24,167 nt of DNA from Candidatus Buchananbacteria bacterium. Its GTDB lineage: Bacteria > Patescibacteriota > Patescibacteriia > CAIXNZ01. The stretch is taken from assembly GCA_030592165.1 (NCBI GenBank), contig JAUVKC010000008.1, positions 1 to 24,167 on the forward strand, read 5' to 3'. This document shows positions 1 through 8,003 of the stretch, one piece after another; the first letter of the stretch is position 1, and each line of letters begins with the position of its first letter. Position numbers and translations under genes: made by a program. Below the pieces are notes generated by a model. It was given only the letters and a program-made list of their open reading frames with translations, was not told the origin of the DNA and did not search any database.

Positions 1-672
1 ATATTGACTATAAAAATCCTTATTTTGATAATGATTAACCGCTAAACCAATCTGTCCATGACTAAACGCAGCATAGATTTTTGCTTGATCTCTTGATGAA
101 ACTAACTCAACTAAATGGGCATAAATTTCGTCTTCTGCCAAAGGATAAAATTTTACTAATTGACAACGAGATACAATTGTTGGTAAAAGATGATTATTAT
201 CACTTGTAATCAGGATCAAAATTGTTTTTATTTTTGGTTCTTCTAAAATTTTCAATAAAGCATTTTGGGCATTTTCATTCAAGTCCTCAGCGTTTTCAAT
301 TATGGCTATTTTATATGAATTTAAAAAAGAAGCCATATACAAAAGCTTTTGCATTTTTCTAACCTGCTCAACTGTGATATTCTTTTTATCTTCTTCTTTT
401 TTCAAATAAAACACATCAGGATGAATTTTCTTTTTTAATTGATTACAAAAAACACATTCTTTACAAGGAATTTTTTCAATCTTGTTTTGCTTCATTATAT
501 TATAATCAGAACAAAGTACAGAATTAATAAATTCATCTGCTAATTGTTTTTTACCCAGATAATTTTTACCAGAAAACAAATAAGCATGAGATAACTTATT
601 ATTAATAATTCCTTTTTGTAAAAATTTAATGTTTTTTTTATGACCAATCGTCTGCCAATCAAAGTTTTTCAT
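1..672 (-). CDS. holB: DNA polymerase III subunit delta' (partial, C-terminus beyond window)
   Basis: Clamp-loader subunit that helps load the sliding clamp on DNA. The first 224 residues are present and the reading frame runs off the window start. Seen: a degenerate P-loop (SGKNYLGKK, residues 34-42), as is usual for delta' which does not bind ATP well; a four-cysteine zinc site (C54, C70, C73, C76; PCKECVFC); an NAxNALLKxLEEP-like stretch (residues 134-146); and the SRC motif (168-170). The ATG at 672 is the first codon of the conserved N-terminus. No SD is present; a good -10 box ends six bases upstream, so the mRNA may be leaderless. It lies downstream of mreB on the same strand but probably has its own promoter. 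Identification is firm. Confidence 0.9.
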   Translation of the reverse strand, partial: MKNFDWQTIGHKKNIKFLQKGIINNKLSHAYLFSGKNYLGKKQLADEFINSVLCSDYNIMKQNKIEKIPCKECVFCNQLKKKIHPDVFYLKKEEDKKNITVEQVRKMQKLLYMASFLNSYKIAIIENAEDLNENAQNALLKILEEPKIKTILILITSDNNHLLPTIVSRCQLVKFYPLAEDEIYAHLVELVSSRDQAKIYAAFSHGQIGLAVNHYQNKDFYSQY

Positions 673-678
673 GCTTAT

Positions 679-707
679 ATTATAGCTAAATCAAGAGGCG
701 AAGTAAA
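679..707 (-). promoter_or_regulatory. Predicted sigma70-type promoter of holB, leaderless
   Basis: On the minus strand: -35 TTTACT (702-707), 17-base spacer, -10 TATAAT (679-684). Counting from the -10 puts +1 at about position 672, the A of the holB ATG, so the transcript would have no 5' leader. The consensus -10 and ideal spacing are seen; activity and leaderlessness are inferred. Confidence 0.5.
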
Positions 708-753
708 GCTAAAAATAAAAAAACCTGGCCGAAACCAAGTGAGCTTGAAATTA

Positions 754-767
754 CCTGCCTGCCGGCA
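754..767. repeat. GC-rich half-palindrome (CCTGCCTGCCGGCA)
   Basis: A GC-rich 14-mer containing the self-complementary octamer TGCCGGCA, in otherwise AT-rich DNA between mreB and holB. It looks like one half of a larger CCTGCCTGCCGGCAGGCAGG-type palindrome. I take it as a decayed dispersed repeat; that is inference. Confidence 0.35.
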
Positions 768-778
768 TACTTCCTTTC

Positions 779-1837
779 CTACTTACTACCCAATATCGAT
801 CTCTTATACGATTCAAGATTTTCCAAAGCAATACCAGTACCTCTGGCTACACAAAACAAAGCGTCATCAGCTACATAAGCTGGAACACCAGTTGCCTTGG
901 AAATAAGTTGGTCCATATTTCGTAAAAGTGATGTTCCACCACTTAGAATAATACCTTTATCAATAACGTCAGCTGCTAATTCCGGTGGAGTATGTTGCAA
1001 AACTTCTTTAACTGTTTCAATAATGCCTTCCAAAGCAGGTGTAATTGCTTCAACAACATCATTAGTTGTTAAAGTAATAGTTCTTGGCAAACCAGAAACC
1101 ATATCCCTGCCTCTAACTTCCATTGTTAAGGGTTCTTCCATTGGTAAAGCCGAACCAATATTAATTTTTATATCTTCAGCTGTTCTTTCACCTATAGCCA
1201 AATTATGTTTACGTCTGGTATGTTCTAAAATTGATTGATCAAGTTTATTACCACCGATTCTAACAGAGTCACAAGCAACGATACCTCCCAAAGATATAAC
1301 TGCAACCTCAGAAGTTCCACCACCAATATCAATTATCATATTACCTGAAGGGCTTCCAATAGGAATACTCGCCCCAATAGCTGCCACAATAGGTTCTTTG
1401 ATAATATAAGCTGCTTTGGCACCAGCTGCCATTGTCGCATCAATAACTGCTCTTCTCTCAGTAGAAGTAATTCCAGCTGGAACAGCAACCATAACCTCAG
1501 AACGAAAAACTCGAAATCCTCCTAAGGCTTTATTAATAAAATATCTAAGCATGGCTTCAGTTGTTTTATAATCAGCAATAACACCGTCCTTTAAAGGCCG
1601 TGAAGCAATAATAGTGTCAGGAGTTTTACCAAGCATTTCTTTGGCCTCAATACCAACTGCCATTATTTTCTTGTCAGTTGTAGACACAGCTACAACAGAT
1701 GGTTCATTTATAACCACTCCTTTTTTGGGCAAATAAACTAAAACATTTGTTGTCCCAAGATCTATGCCTATTTTTTTTCTTAACATAATATTTATAGGAT
1801 TAATAGGAAGTATAGGAACAGAGGATAAAAAAATCAT
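779..1837 (-). CDS. mreB: Rod shape-determining protein MreB (actin homologue)
   Basis: Bacterial actin that forms filaments under the membrane and guides lateral wall synthesis. Actin-fold ATP-binding motifs are all present: phosphate-1 GIDLGTTN (24-31), phosphate-2 IDIGGGT (169-175) and the adenosine motif GIILSGGTSLL (295-305). Length is 352 aa from this start, or 335 aa from the internal ATG at 1786, where MLRKKIGIDLGTTN matches the usual family N-terminus better. I keep 1837 because GGGGGA sits five bases upstream, one of the few good SDs here. The extra 17 residues (MIFLSSVPILPINPINI) are hydrophobic and not typical of MreB, so 1786 remains a real alternative. Downstream of the DUF4012 gene on the same strand. 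Confidence 0.93.
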   Translation of the reverse strand: MIFLSSVPILPINPINIMLRKKIGIDLGTTNVLVYLPKKGVVINEPSVVAVSTTDKKIMAVGIEAKEMLGKTPDTIIASRPLKDGVIADYKTTEAMLRYFINKALGGFRVFRSEVMVAVPAGITSTERRAVIDATMAAGAKAAYIIKEPIVAAIGASIPIGSPSGNMIIDIGGGTSEVAVISLGGIVACDSVRIGGNKLDQSILEHTRRKHNLAIGERTAEDIKINIGSALPMEEPLTMEVRGRDMVSGLPRTITLTTNDVVEAITPALEGIIETVKEVLQHTPPELAADVIDKGIILSGGTSLLRNMDQLISKATGVPAYVADDALFCVARGTGIALENLESYKRSILGSK

Positions 1838-1851
1838 CTTATTCCCCCATG

Positions 1852-1877
1852 TCCTCCAAAGCTTCAGCGGCGGAGGA
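1852..1877. repeat. GC-rich imperfect palindrome upstream of mreB
   Basis: TCCTCC (1852-1857) and GGAGGA (1872-1877) can pair around a 14-base loop containing GCTTCAGC. It lies in the short gap between the DUF4012 gene and mreB, just before the mreB SD. No T-run follows, so it does not look like a terminator. It resembles the other GC-rich palindromes in this window. Confidence 0.35.
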
Positions 1878-1903
1878 TTCTTCTTATACTTCGTCTAATT
1901 CCT

Positions 1904-3994
1904 CTATTTAAATTTAATCATAAACTCCATATCCTTATCTAACGGTATTTCTAGATTATATGATTTATTAAAAAATTCTTTTTCTTCTTCAGCTGGTTGA
2001 GCTGATTTAATAGTTTTACCAAATTTCAAGTCTAAAGTCAAATTATGAATCACGCCTGGTTGCTTTTGAATCAATAAATTATAATTACCATTTTGGATAA
2101 TATTTTCTGGTAAATAATATTCAAAACTTAGAGTTCCGACTTCATGAGGTTCAATTGAAATAAAAGCACCAAAAACTGTTTTACCTAAATCTTCAGATAC
2201 TTGAGATTGTCCCTGCAAGCCGTCGTGATTTCTAATTGGATCATTTGCCATGGCACCACTTGAACTTATTAATTCACTACCTAGAGGAACAAAGACTCTG
2301 GTATAAGTTCTTAATCTAGTAGATTTCCAAGTAAAATCAGCATTGTTTTGATAAATAATATCTACTTTAGCCTTTAATTTATCGCCTTCTTGTTCTAATT
2401 TATAATCAATAAATCTATTAACATACTGATCTGTTTTCAGACTAGCTAAGTTTGAATCCACAACAAACAAATAGTCAGCATCACTTGAGTGAACTTCACC
2501 GCCCCAGTTTCTATCTAAAATTAATTGTTGTAATGAATCATCCTTTGAATAAATCATGATTTGTTTTTGATCAAATGATCGAAAAACAACATCAAATAAA
2601 TCAACCACTTGATGTAATGGTAATGTCATTAACCTTGCTTTAACTTCATCAGCTAATTGCAAAATTATAGCTTTTCTTTCTGAGGTAGCAATACCTTGTT
2701 GCGAAAATCTTTTGCCAACCTGAAATTCCAATTCATCTTGTAAATTTTCAGCAGTAAATCGAACACCAGCAACAGCTACGGGTCCTGTTAATCTCAAAAT
2801 TTCTTCCATTATTTCTGGAGTCATAGCAAAAACACCATCAACATTTTCGTAAGGAATTGTATCTTCAATAATAACATCCTGATCACCTTTTATTTCTTGT
2901 CCTTGTTCTTTTAATTCATTCAATATCCTATTCTCTTCTTCGTAAAAATATAATGCCTGTTTGGCAGCTGTCGGAAAGTCAGGCGACCAATTTGAATCAC
3001 GCAAAGCCCAATCTTTTTGCTCAAGATATTTTTCTATTGGCCACGGTGATGGTTCTTGCAAAATTTTCTGAGTACTTCTGTCTAGGTTATAAATATTATC
3101 TGTTTCAAATGTTTCAATCTCGCCATTATTCAATTTTAGGATGCCATAAGTACCGATAAATCCACCTGTCGGTCTTAACTCATTATTATTTTGTAATAAA
3201 AATAAATATGACTTTGCTTCTTCAAAACCAACGACCTGAGGAATGACACTAAGCATTGGGATCGTGTGATCAATCAATTCTTTAATTTTTGGTAAATTTT
3301 CTTTTAGTGGTAAAACACCATCTCGCAAAGGTTTGATTAATTTTTCATCAGGAATTTTATCAATTGCTTCAGTTGCTTGATTAATTTGCTTTTGTACTTC
3401 CAGTAATAATTCTTCTGATTGGACAATTTTATTTAAAATATCTTTTTTTTGGGCTGATGAAATTTGGGCATAAGTTATTGATTCATTTTGTAATGGTTCA
3501 ATAATATCATGCATCAGTAAAACTACTTTTTCACCACTATCCGTCAAATTTATACCTAAAACTAAAAGATCATCAACTGCTCTAACCTGGATACCGATAT
3601 ATGGTAAATATCTAACAATAATAACCTGATCCAGTATTTTTTTTGATTCTGTAAGTTGCTCGTTTGCCTGAGCAATTAATTCTGCAGCACCATCAAAATC
3701 ACGATTAACCATCTCATGAACAGCTAATTCCAAATTATCTTTAGCAGCAAAAGACATATCAGCTGCTTGTTTAAAATTCCTATAATAAGCAATACCTAAT
3801 ATCGCTCCAAGAATAATTAATAGAACTAAAATAACCACGGAAATTTTCAAAATCAAGTAAAAAAACAATCTTGGCTTTTGATTTCTTGGTTTTTCTGATA
3901 TTTGTGAAAAATCAGGTGAAGTAACAGGTTCATCTTGAATATTTTCTGTTTGTTCAAAATCCTGATTTAAATTTTGTGAATTATTTTCTTGCAT
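1904..3994 (-). CDS. DUF4012 domain-containing membrane protein
   Basis: Function unknown; the DUF4012 family is common in Patescibacteria and some Gram-positives, often beside glycosyltransferases. Layout of the 696 aa: a polar cytoplasmic tail (1-44), one transmembrane segment (about 45-71), a helical stretch probably partly coiled coil (75-245), then the DUF4012 core starting with ELRPTGGFIGTYG (272-284), the family hallmark. The C-terminal half (about 520-690) looks beta-rich and extracytoplasmic. The start overlaps the end of the upstream glycosyltransferase gene by 14 bases and has an AGGAGT SD, so the two are probably translationally coupled. The context suggests a role in making or attaching a surface glycan; this is inference. 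Confidence 0.88.
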   Translation of the reverse strand: MQENNSQNLNQDFEQTENIQDEPVTSPDFSQISEKPRNQKPRLFFYLILKISVVILVLLIILGAILGIAYYRNFKQAADMSFAAKDNLELAVHEMVNRDFDGAAELIAQANEQLTESKKILDQVIIVRYLPYIGIQVRAVDDLLVLGINLTDSGEKVVLLMHDIIEPLQNESITYAQISSAQKKDILNKIVQSEELLLEVQKQINQATEAIDKIPDEKLIKPLRDGVLPLKENLPKIKELIDHTIPMLSVIPQVVGFEEAKSYLFLLQNNNELRPTGGFIGTYGILKLNNGEIETFETDNIYNLDRSTQKILQEPSPWPIEKYLEQKDWALRDSNWSPDFPTAAKQALYFYEEENRILNELKEQGQEIKGDQDVIIEDTIPYENVDGVFAMTPEIMEEILRLTGPVAVAGVRFTAENLQDELEFQVGKRFSQQGIATSERKAIILQLADEVKARLMTLPLHQVVDLFDVVFRSFDQKQIMIYSKDDSLQQLILDRNWGGEVHSSDADYLFVVDSNLASLKTDQYVNRFIDYKLEQEGDKLKAKVDIIYQNNADFTWKSTRLRTYTRVFVPLGSELISSSGAMANDPIRNHDGLQGQSQVSEDLGKTVFGAFISIEPHEVGTLSFEYYLPENIIQNGNYNLLIQKQPGVIHNLTLDLKFGKTIKSAQPAEEEKEFFNKSYNLEIPLDKDMEFMIKFK

Positions 3995-4787
3995 GATCTT
4001 TTACTCCTAAATATTTAGCGAAATATTTTATTCCAGAAGCAATATGCCATCTGGTTAATTTATTAAACATTAAAAATCTCCATGGATCATTTGCAGAGGC
4101 TCTTTCATATAAATGTACCATCTCGGCATCTGCGATATAAAAAACTTTATAATTAGCCATCCAAAAACGTCTGCACCAATCCATATCTTCTACATAAAAA
4201 AAGAAACGTTCATCAAGTAACCCAACTTGATTCATAGCTTCACGTCTAACAATCATACAAGCACCCATAACCCAGTCAACTTCTTTACTAGAATCATGAT
4301 CAAAATTTTTCATCAAATGTTTATCAAGATCTTTTTTGGCAAAAGGCAATTTGCCCAAAGGAGTTCGGCGATATAAAACAAGTTTTGGTGTTTGAAATGT
4401 TCGACAAGAAATCTGATAACTACCATCAGGATTAATTAATTTCGGACCAGCCAAACCTACTTCTAAGTTTTGATCCATAAAATTAACCATTTTTTCTATT
4501 GAATGATTCAAAACAGTCACATCAGGAGTTAAAAGCATAACATACTTACCTGTAGATTGTTTAATACCAACATTATTACCTGCAGCAAAACCCAAATTCT
4601 TACCTGTTTGAATAAATTTAACTTCTGGAAAATTAGCCTTTAACATTTTTTCTATGCCATCACCTGAACCGTTATCAACAACTATGATTTCATAATCCAA
4701 ACTAGCAGTTGCAACTTTCACATTACGAACGCACTGCTTCACTAACCCCGTTGTTTTATAATTTAAAATTATTATTGATAAATCCAT
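3981..4787 (-). CDS. Family 2 glycosyltransferase (rhamnosyltransferase-like)
   Basis: Inverting GT-A glycosyltransferase, probably adding a sugar from a nucleotide donor to a cell-surface glycan at the cytoplasmic face. Seen in the 268 aa: the N-terminal strand LSIIILNYKT (3-12), nucleotide-binding VVDNGSGDG (36-44), NLGFAAGNNVGI (64-75), a PDV in place of a strict DxD (88-90), DWVMGACMIVRR (171-182) and the acceptor/base region LDERFFFYVEDMDWCRR (191-207). This pattern is shared with WbbL-type rhamnosyltransferases, but the donor cannot be read from sequence. No membrane segment is evident. Its last codons overlap the DUF4012 start. Confidence 0.88.
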   Translation of the reverse strand: MDLSIIILNYKTTGLVKQCVRNVKVATASLDYEIIVVDNGSGDGIEKMLKANFPEVKFIQTGKNLGFAAGNNVGIKQSTGKYVMLLTPDVTVLNHSIEKMVNFMDQNLEVGLAGPKLINPDGSYQISCRTFQTPKLVLYRRTPLGKLPFAKKDLDKHLMKNFDHDSSKEVDWVMGACMIVRREAMNQVGLLDERFFFYVEDMDWCRRFWMANYKVFYIADAEMVHLYERASANDPWRFLMFNKLTRWHIASGIKYFAKYLGVKDHARK

Positions 4788-4808
4788 AATAGTTTATTTA
4801 TGAACTGA

Positions 4809-4849
4809 GAAGTACGAATTTTGAAATAAAAATTAATATTTCATACTTC
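4809..4849. repeat. AT-rich imperfect inverted repeat between glycosyltransferase genes
   Basis: GAAGTA (4809-4814) pairs with TACTTC (4844-4849), and an inner GAAATA with TATTTC, giving an interrupted hairpin in the gap before the 268-aa glycosyltransferase. No T-run follows on either strand. Probably one of several AT-rich intergenic repeats in this genome. Confidence 0.3.
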
Positions 4850-4860
4850 AAATTTCAAAC

Positions 4861-5889
4861 TTAATTTAGCCATTTTCTTAGATCTTCATCTTTGGCAATT
4901 CTTGTTTTCATTATATGTTTATATTTTAATTTCATTTTCTTCCTATTTGCAAAATAGCCTTTTAACGCTACCAAAGTTGACCATTCAAAAAAGCTGATAA
5001 ATATTAACTTTTTTAATTCATAAAAAAATATATAAACAAAATAACGACGGAAATTTTTAGGGCTTAAATTCTTGGTTAAAACAAATAAATGATTTTTATA
5101 TGAATGAAAATTAATATATTTATTTTTTTCTTTTCTTTGCTTAATAATTCTTAAACCTGATTTTTTTTCTTCAGACTTTGCTTTTCTTTCGTGATAGGCT
5201 ACAGCTTGTGGTAAATAAAAACTTTTCCAACCTCGCCATTGTAATCTATAAGCGATATCAACATCTTCTTTATAGCTAAAAAAATCAACATCAAAATATT
5301 CATCTCCATAACGGATATCTTCCAACGCTTTACGTCTATAAAACGGACAAGCTGCACTTACTCCAAAAATTTCCGCTTCATCATTATATTGACCCTGATC
5401 TTTTTCTCCACCAGCTATTTCAACAGTTCTATGATTTTTAAATATCTTTAAACCTAGTGAATCTATAATATCAGTTTTTGTACTCTTTTTTAAGTCTTCA
5501 TCATTTTCACAATACCAACGTAAAACCTTACCTGATATTGAACCAACATTTTTATTTTGATCAAGAAACTCAACCATTTTCTGCAAAAAGTCAGGTTCTA
5601 AAATTACGTCTTGATTTAAGACTAAAACATATTCTGAATCGGTCCATAAAATAGATTGGTTATGAGCTTGAGCAAACCCTAAATTTGTTTTGTTCTTGAT
5701 CAATCTTATTTTATCTTTTATTAAAGGCGCAAATTCATTTTCTAAAAAAGGCACTGTATTATCAATTGATCCATTATCTAAAATTAATAAAAAATAGTCC
5801 TCAAAAGTCTGCTTTAAAATAGAATTCAAGCATTCTTCAATATATTTTTGACCGTTCCAGGTCACTAAATGGATTGATACTTTAGCCAT
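4861..5889 (-). CDS. Family 2 glycosyltransferase
   Basis: GT-A fold glycosyltransferase of 342 aa, predicted to act on a surface glycan. Seen: VSIHLVTWNGQKYIEECLNS at the N-terminus (4-23), the nucleotide-binding LILDNGSIDNT (35-45), NLGFAQAHNQSI (69-80), a DxD-like LNQDVILEPDFL (91-102), a CPFYRR acceptor-region motif (181-186) and the catalytic-base region FFSYKEDVDIAYRLQWRGW (203-221). After about residue 240 there is a lysine-rich stretch and then an amphipathic or weakly membrane-associated segment (about 275-310). Start: the ATG precedes the conserved first strand directly; no SD. Same strand and spacing as the neighbouring transferases, so probably one transcription unit. Donor and acceptor unknown. 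Confidence 0.87.
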   Translation of the reverse strand: MAKVSIHLVTWNGQKYIEECLNSILKQTFEDYFLLILDNGSIDNTVPFLENEFAPLIKDKIRLIKNKTNLGFAQAHNQSILWTDSEYVLVLNQDVILEPDFLQKMVEFLDQNKNVGSISGKVLRWYCENDEDLKKSTKTDIIDSLGLKIFKNHRTVEIAGGEKDQGQYNDEAEIFGVSAACPFYRRKALEDIRYGDEYFDVDFFSYKEDVDIAYRLQWRGWKSFYLPQAVAYHERKAKSEEKKSGLRIIKQRKEKNKYINFHSYKNHLFVLTKNLSPKNFRRYFVYIFFYELKKLIFISFFEWSTLVALKGYFANRKKMKLKYKHIMKTRIAKDEDLRKWLN

Positions 5890-5950
5890 AAATTTAAATT
5901 AAATTACAATCACCAAACAAATTATTAATCCTAAATTTGAAAATTGGTTA

Positions 5951-7453
5951 TTAACGTTTTTTTGGAGTAACAAAAAAACCTAAATATTTACCTAACATTA
6001 ATCTAGTTTGCGCCTCAATCGCTGGTATAGCCCCAAAAATAACAACATTAATAGGTAGTAATATCCATTGAAAAAACATTATCAGCCATTTATATTTTGG
6101 TTGTTGCTCTGGTCGTGGTGGCAATAATCTAATACTTAATAAAGCTGACACAAAAATACCAGTCATCCCAAGGGTCATCAAAGTTTTCAAAACAAAAGGC
6201 GCGTTTTGAAATATAACTTTTTCGGCTGTTTCTGGACCAGCTAAAGCAAAAGGTAAACGTCCCAAAACAAATAAAAGCAAAGGCGCAGTTGCCCATGAAT
6301 ACATACCTTCTGATAAATTCCAAATGTACTTTATTCTGATTCTAAATGGTATTAATTCTTTTTTCTTATGGAAATTATAAAGCATATACGGAAAATGCTC
6401 TACTCCCCACCCCCATCTTCTTTGCTGTTTATAAAGACTTTTCAAACCATCCCAAGCTGAATTTTCAGAAACAACACTATCCATTGAAACTGGGACATAC
6501 AAAGGAGTAACTTCGTAATCACCATTATAATGAATAAAACATTGTAAAAATATCCTAGAATCATCAGTTACAATATCTTTTTCCCAAAACCCAACATCAA
6601 CCAAAGCTTTATAACTCATGGCATGAGATGAAAATGTATATAACCTATCAGGTCTCATTAATTCAGCCAAAAGCCAAAACACTGTTGAAAAAGCAGTAAT
6701 CCTCATCCAGACTGGCGCATCCCAAATATTATTATTATACAAAACAGCTGGCTGAAAAGATGATCTAGTCGGATTTGGATGAGTTATGTATTTATAGGTT
6801 AAATAATCTAAATACTTTGGATGAACAATAGTGTCAATATCAAAATATGAAACAATTATCTTTTCATATGGAATAGCTAATTCATCAATCATTTCTTTTG
6901 TTTTCCAGCCCAACCAATTAGCATTTGCGCCACAACCTTTGAGTTCTCCTTCTAGGCCATCAGGATGTAAAGTTGTTAATAATTTAAAAAATTTATCACC
7001 ATATTTGGCTCTAATTCTTGGTTCCACTTCAGCATAGACCTCCTTAGCTCTTTCTTCCCAAGATATGGCAATAATTATTTTATCAACTGGATAACCACAA
7101 GCCAAAATTCCTTCAATTGTTGTTTCTACAACTTCATAAGGCTCATTATAGGTCGGTAAAATAAATAAATGATAATGATCCTGCCAATTGTCTAATTCTT
7201 GTCTTTTTTGTGACCAATCAACTTTCATTTCACGACTAAACATGACTGCTGAAACAATTGAATAAAAAACAAAATAAAATAAACGTAAAACCCAGTACAA
7301 AGAAAATAGTATAATAAAATAAATAACCCAAAGAGGTTTTATAAATGAAAATAAAATTGAGCCAAGAAAAGTACCCCAAATCATCAAACCAGGGATATAT
7401 TCAAGTCTTCTGTACTTTTTCTTTTCTTTGTCAGTAAATTTATCTAAATGCAT
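5951..7453 (-). CDS. Multi-pass family 2 glycosyltransferase (cellulose synthase-like)
   Basis: Membrane-embedded processive-type glycosyltransferase, predicted to polymerise or extend a polysaccharide. From this ATG it has 500 aa: two N-terminal transmembrane segments (about 20-70), a cytosolic GT domain with PTYNEPYEVVETTIEG, the DxD in YFDIDTIVHP, TDDSR, and QQRRWGWG (the Q-R-R-W signature of synthases), then about three to four C-terminal transmembrane segments. An in-frame TTG at 7576 would add 41 residues and overlap the acylphosphatase gene. I reject it because the extension is built from the same TTCGTATCATT-ATG repeat that precedes pheS, so it is intergenic sequence that happens to be open. 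Polymer identity unknown. Confidence 0.87.
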   Translation of the reverse strand: MHLDKFTDKEKKKYRRLEYIPGLMIWGTFLGSILFSFIKPLWVIYFIILFSLYWVLRLFYFVFYSIVSAVMFSREMKVDWSQKRQELDNWQDHYHLFILPTYNEPYEVVETTIEGILACGYPVDKIIIAISWEERAKEVYAEVEPRIRAKYGDKFFKLLTTLHPDGLEGELKGCGANANWLGWKTKEMIDELAIPYEKIIVSYFDIDTIVHPKYLDYLTYKYITHPNPTRSSFQPAVLYNNNIWDAPVWMRITAFSTVFWLLAELMRPDRLYTFSSHAMSYKALVDVGFWEKDIVTDDSRIFLQCFIHYNGDYEVTPLYVPVSMDSVVSENSAWDGLKSLYKQQRRWGWGVEHFPYMLYNFHKKKELIPFRIRIKYIWNLSEGMYSWATAPLLLFVLGRLPFALAGPETAEKVIFQNAPFVLKTLMTLGMTGIFVSALLSIRLLPPRPEQQPKYKWLIMFFQWILLPINVVIFGAIPAIEAQTRLMLGKYLGFFVTPKKR

Positions 7454-7500
7454 AATGATACGAATATACAAATTATATACGAACTTACGAATGTAATCAC
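7454..7500 (-). repeat. TTCGTA-type intergenic repeat, copy 1
   Basis: Read on the minus strand it consists of spaced TTCGTA units and ends TTCGTATCATT directly against the glycosyltransferase ATG. The last 14 bases including the ATG are identical to those before pheS. Other copies lie before pheT and htpX. Seen directly; role unknown. Confidence 0.55.
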
Positions 7501-7541
7501 TTACCTGGTCCTTCTTTTTTTCACTTCCAAAAACAACGTAA

Positions 7542-7820
7542 TTATTTAATCTCAAATTTATTATTCTCCCCTTCAAAAAGCTGCCACTTCACTTCAACTT
7601 TATCAACCTTAGCACCATCAGAACCAATATTACACCAATCCAATAATTGATCAAGCTTATCTTTATCACCTTCAGCCAGACATTCAACTGTTCCGTCAGA
7701 GTTATTTTTTACCCAACCTATTAAATCTAGTAAATCTGCTTGTTTTTTGGTTTCTGAACGAAAAAAAACACCCTGCACTTGACCATGTATCTTAATCGAA
7801 AGACGAGCATTTTCAGGCAT
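7542..7820 (-). CDS. acyP: Acylphosphatase
   Basis: Small enzyme hydrolysing acyl-phosphate bonds, cytoplasmic. At 92 aa it has normal family length. The phosphate-binding motif GQVQGVFFRSETKKQA (13-28) contains the catalytic arginine (R21), and GWVKNNSDGTVE (35-46) contains the catalytic asparagine (N39). The C-terminal strand VDKVEVKWQ is also typical. The ATG at 7820 begins the conserved first strand; no SD is visible. It is the first gene of the minus-strand run and is divergent from the plus-strand gene at 8004. Its link to the glycosyltransferases is positional only. Confidence 0.92.
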   Translation of the reverse strand: MPENARLSIKIHGQVQGVFFRSETKKQADLLDLIGWVKNNSDGTVECLAEGDKDKLDQLLDWCNIGSDGAKVDKVEVKWQLFEGENNKFEIK

Positions 7821-7826
7821 AAAAAT

Positions 7827-7909
7827 AAGTTAAAAAGTTAACAAGTTTAAAGTAAAAAGACGAACTTTCTAACTTTTTACTTTCCAACTTTCTACTTTAA
7901 AATTAACTT
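7827..7909. repeat. Long imperfect inverted repeat in divergent intergenic region
   Basis: Arms of roughly 33-37 bases (7827-7859 and 7873-7909), made of AAGT/AACTTT words, are largely complementary with gaps; the innermost ten pairs (AAGTAAAAAG/CTTTTTACTT) are perfect. It lies between acyP and the divergent plus-strand gene. It could form a hairpin in RNA of either direction or be a decayed mobile repeat. Confidence 0.45.
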
Positions 7910-8003
7910 TAAAATATCATATTTAACTAATAAAATCAAGCTTAGCTCTTGCAATAAAAATATATTAAAGTAAGATAATATATATAACTATTAAACAAAA
8001 AAT

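Noticed and set aside
640..906. 88-aa plus-strand ORF
   Set aside because: Antisense to the conserved MreB C-terminus and holB start; not protein-like.
7454..7576. In-frame TTG start extending the membrane glycosyltransferase by 41 residues
   Set aside because: The extension overlaps acyP and is made of the TTCGTATCATT repeat that also precedes pheS; the conserved protein starts at the ATG at 7453.
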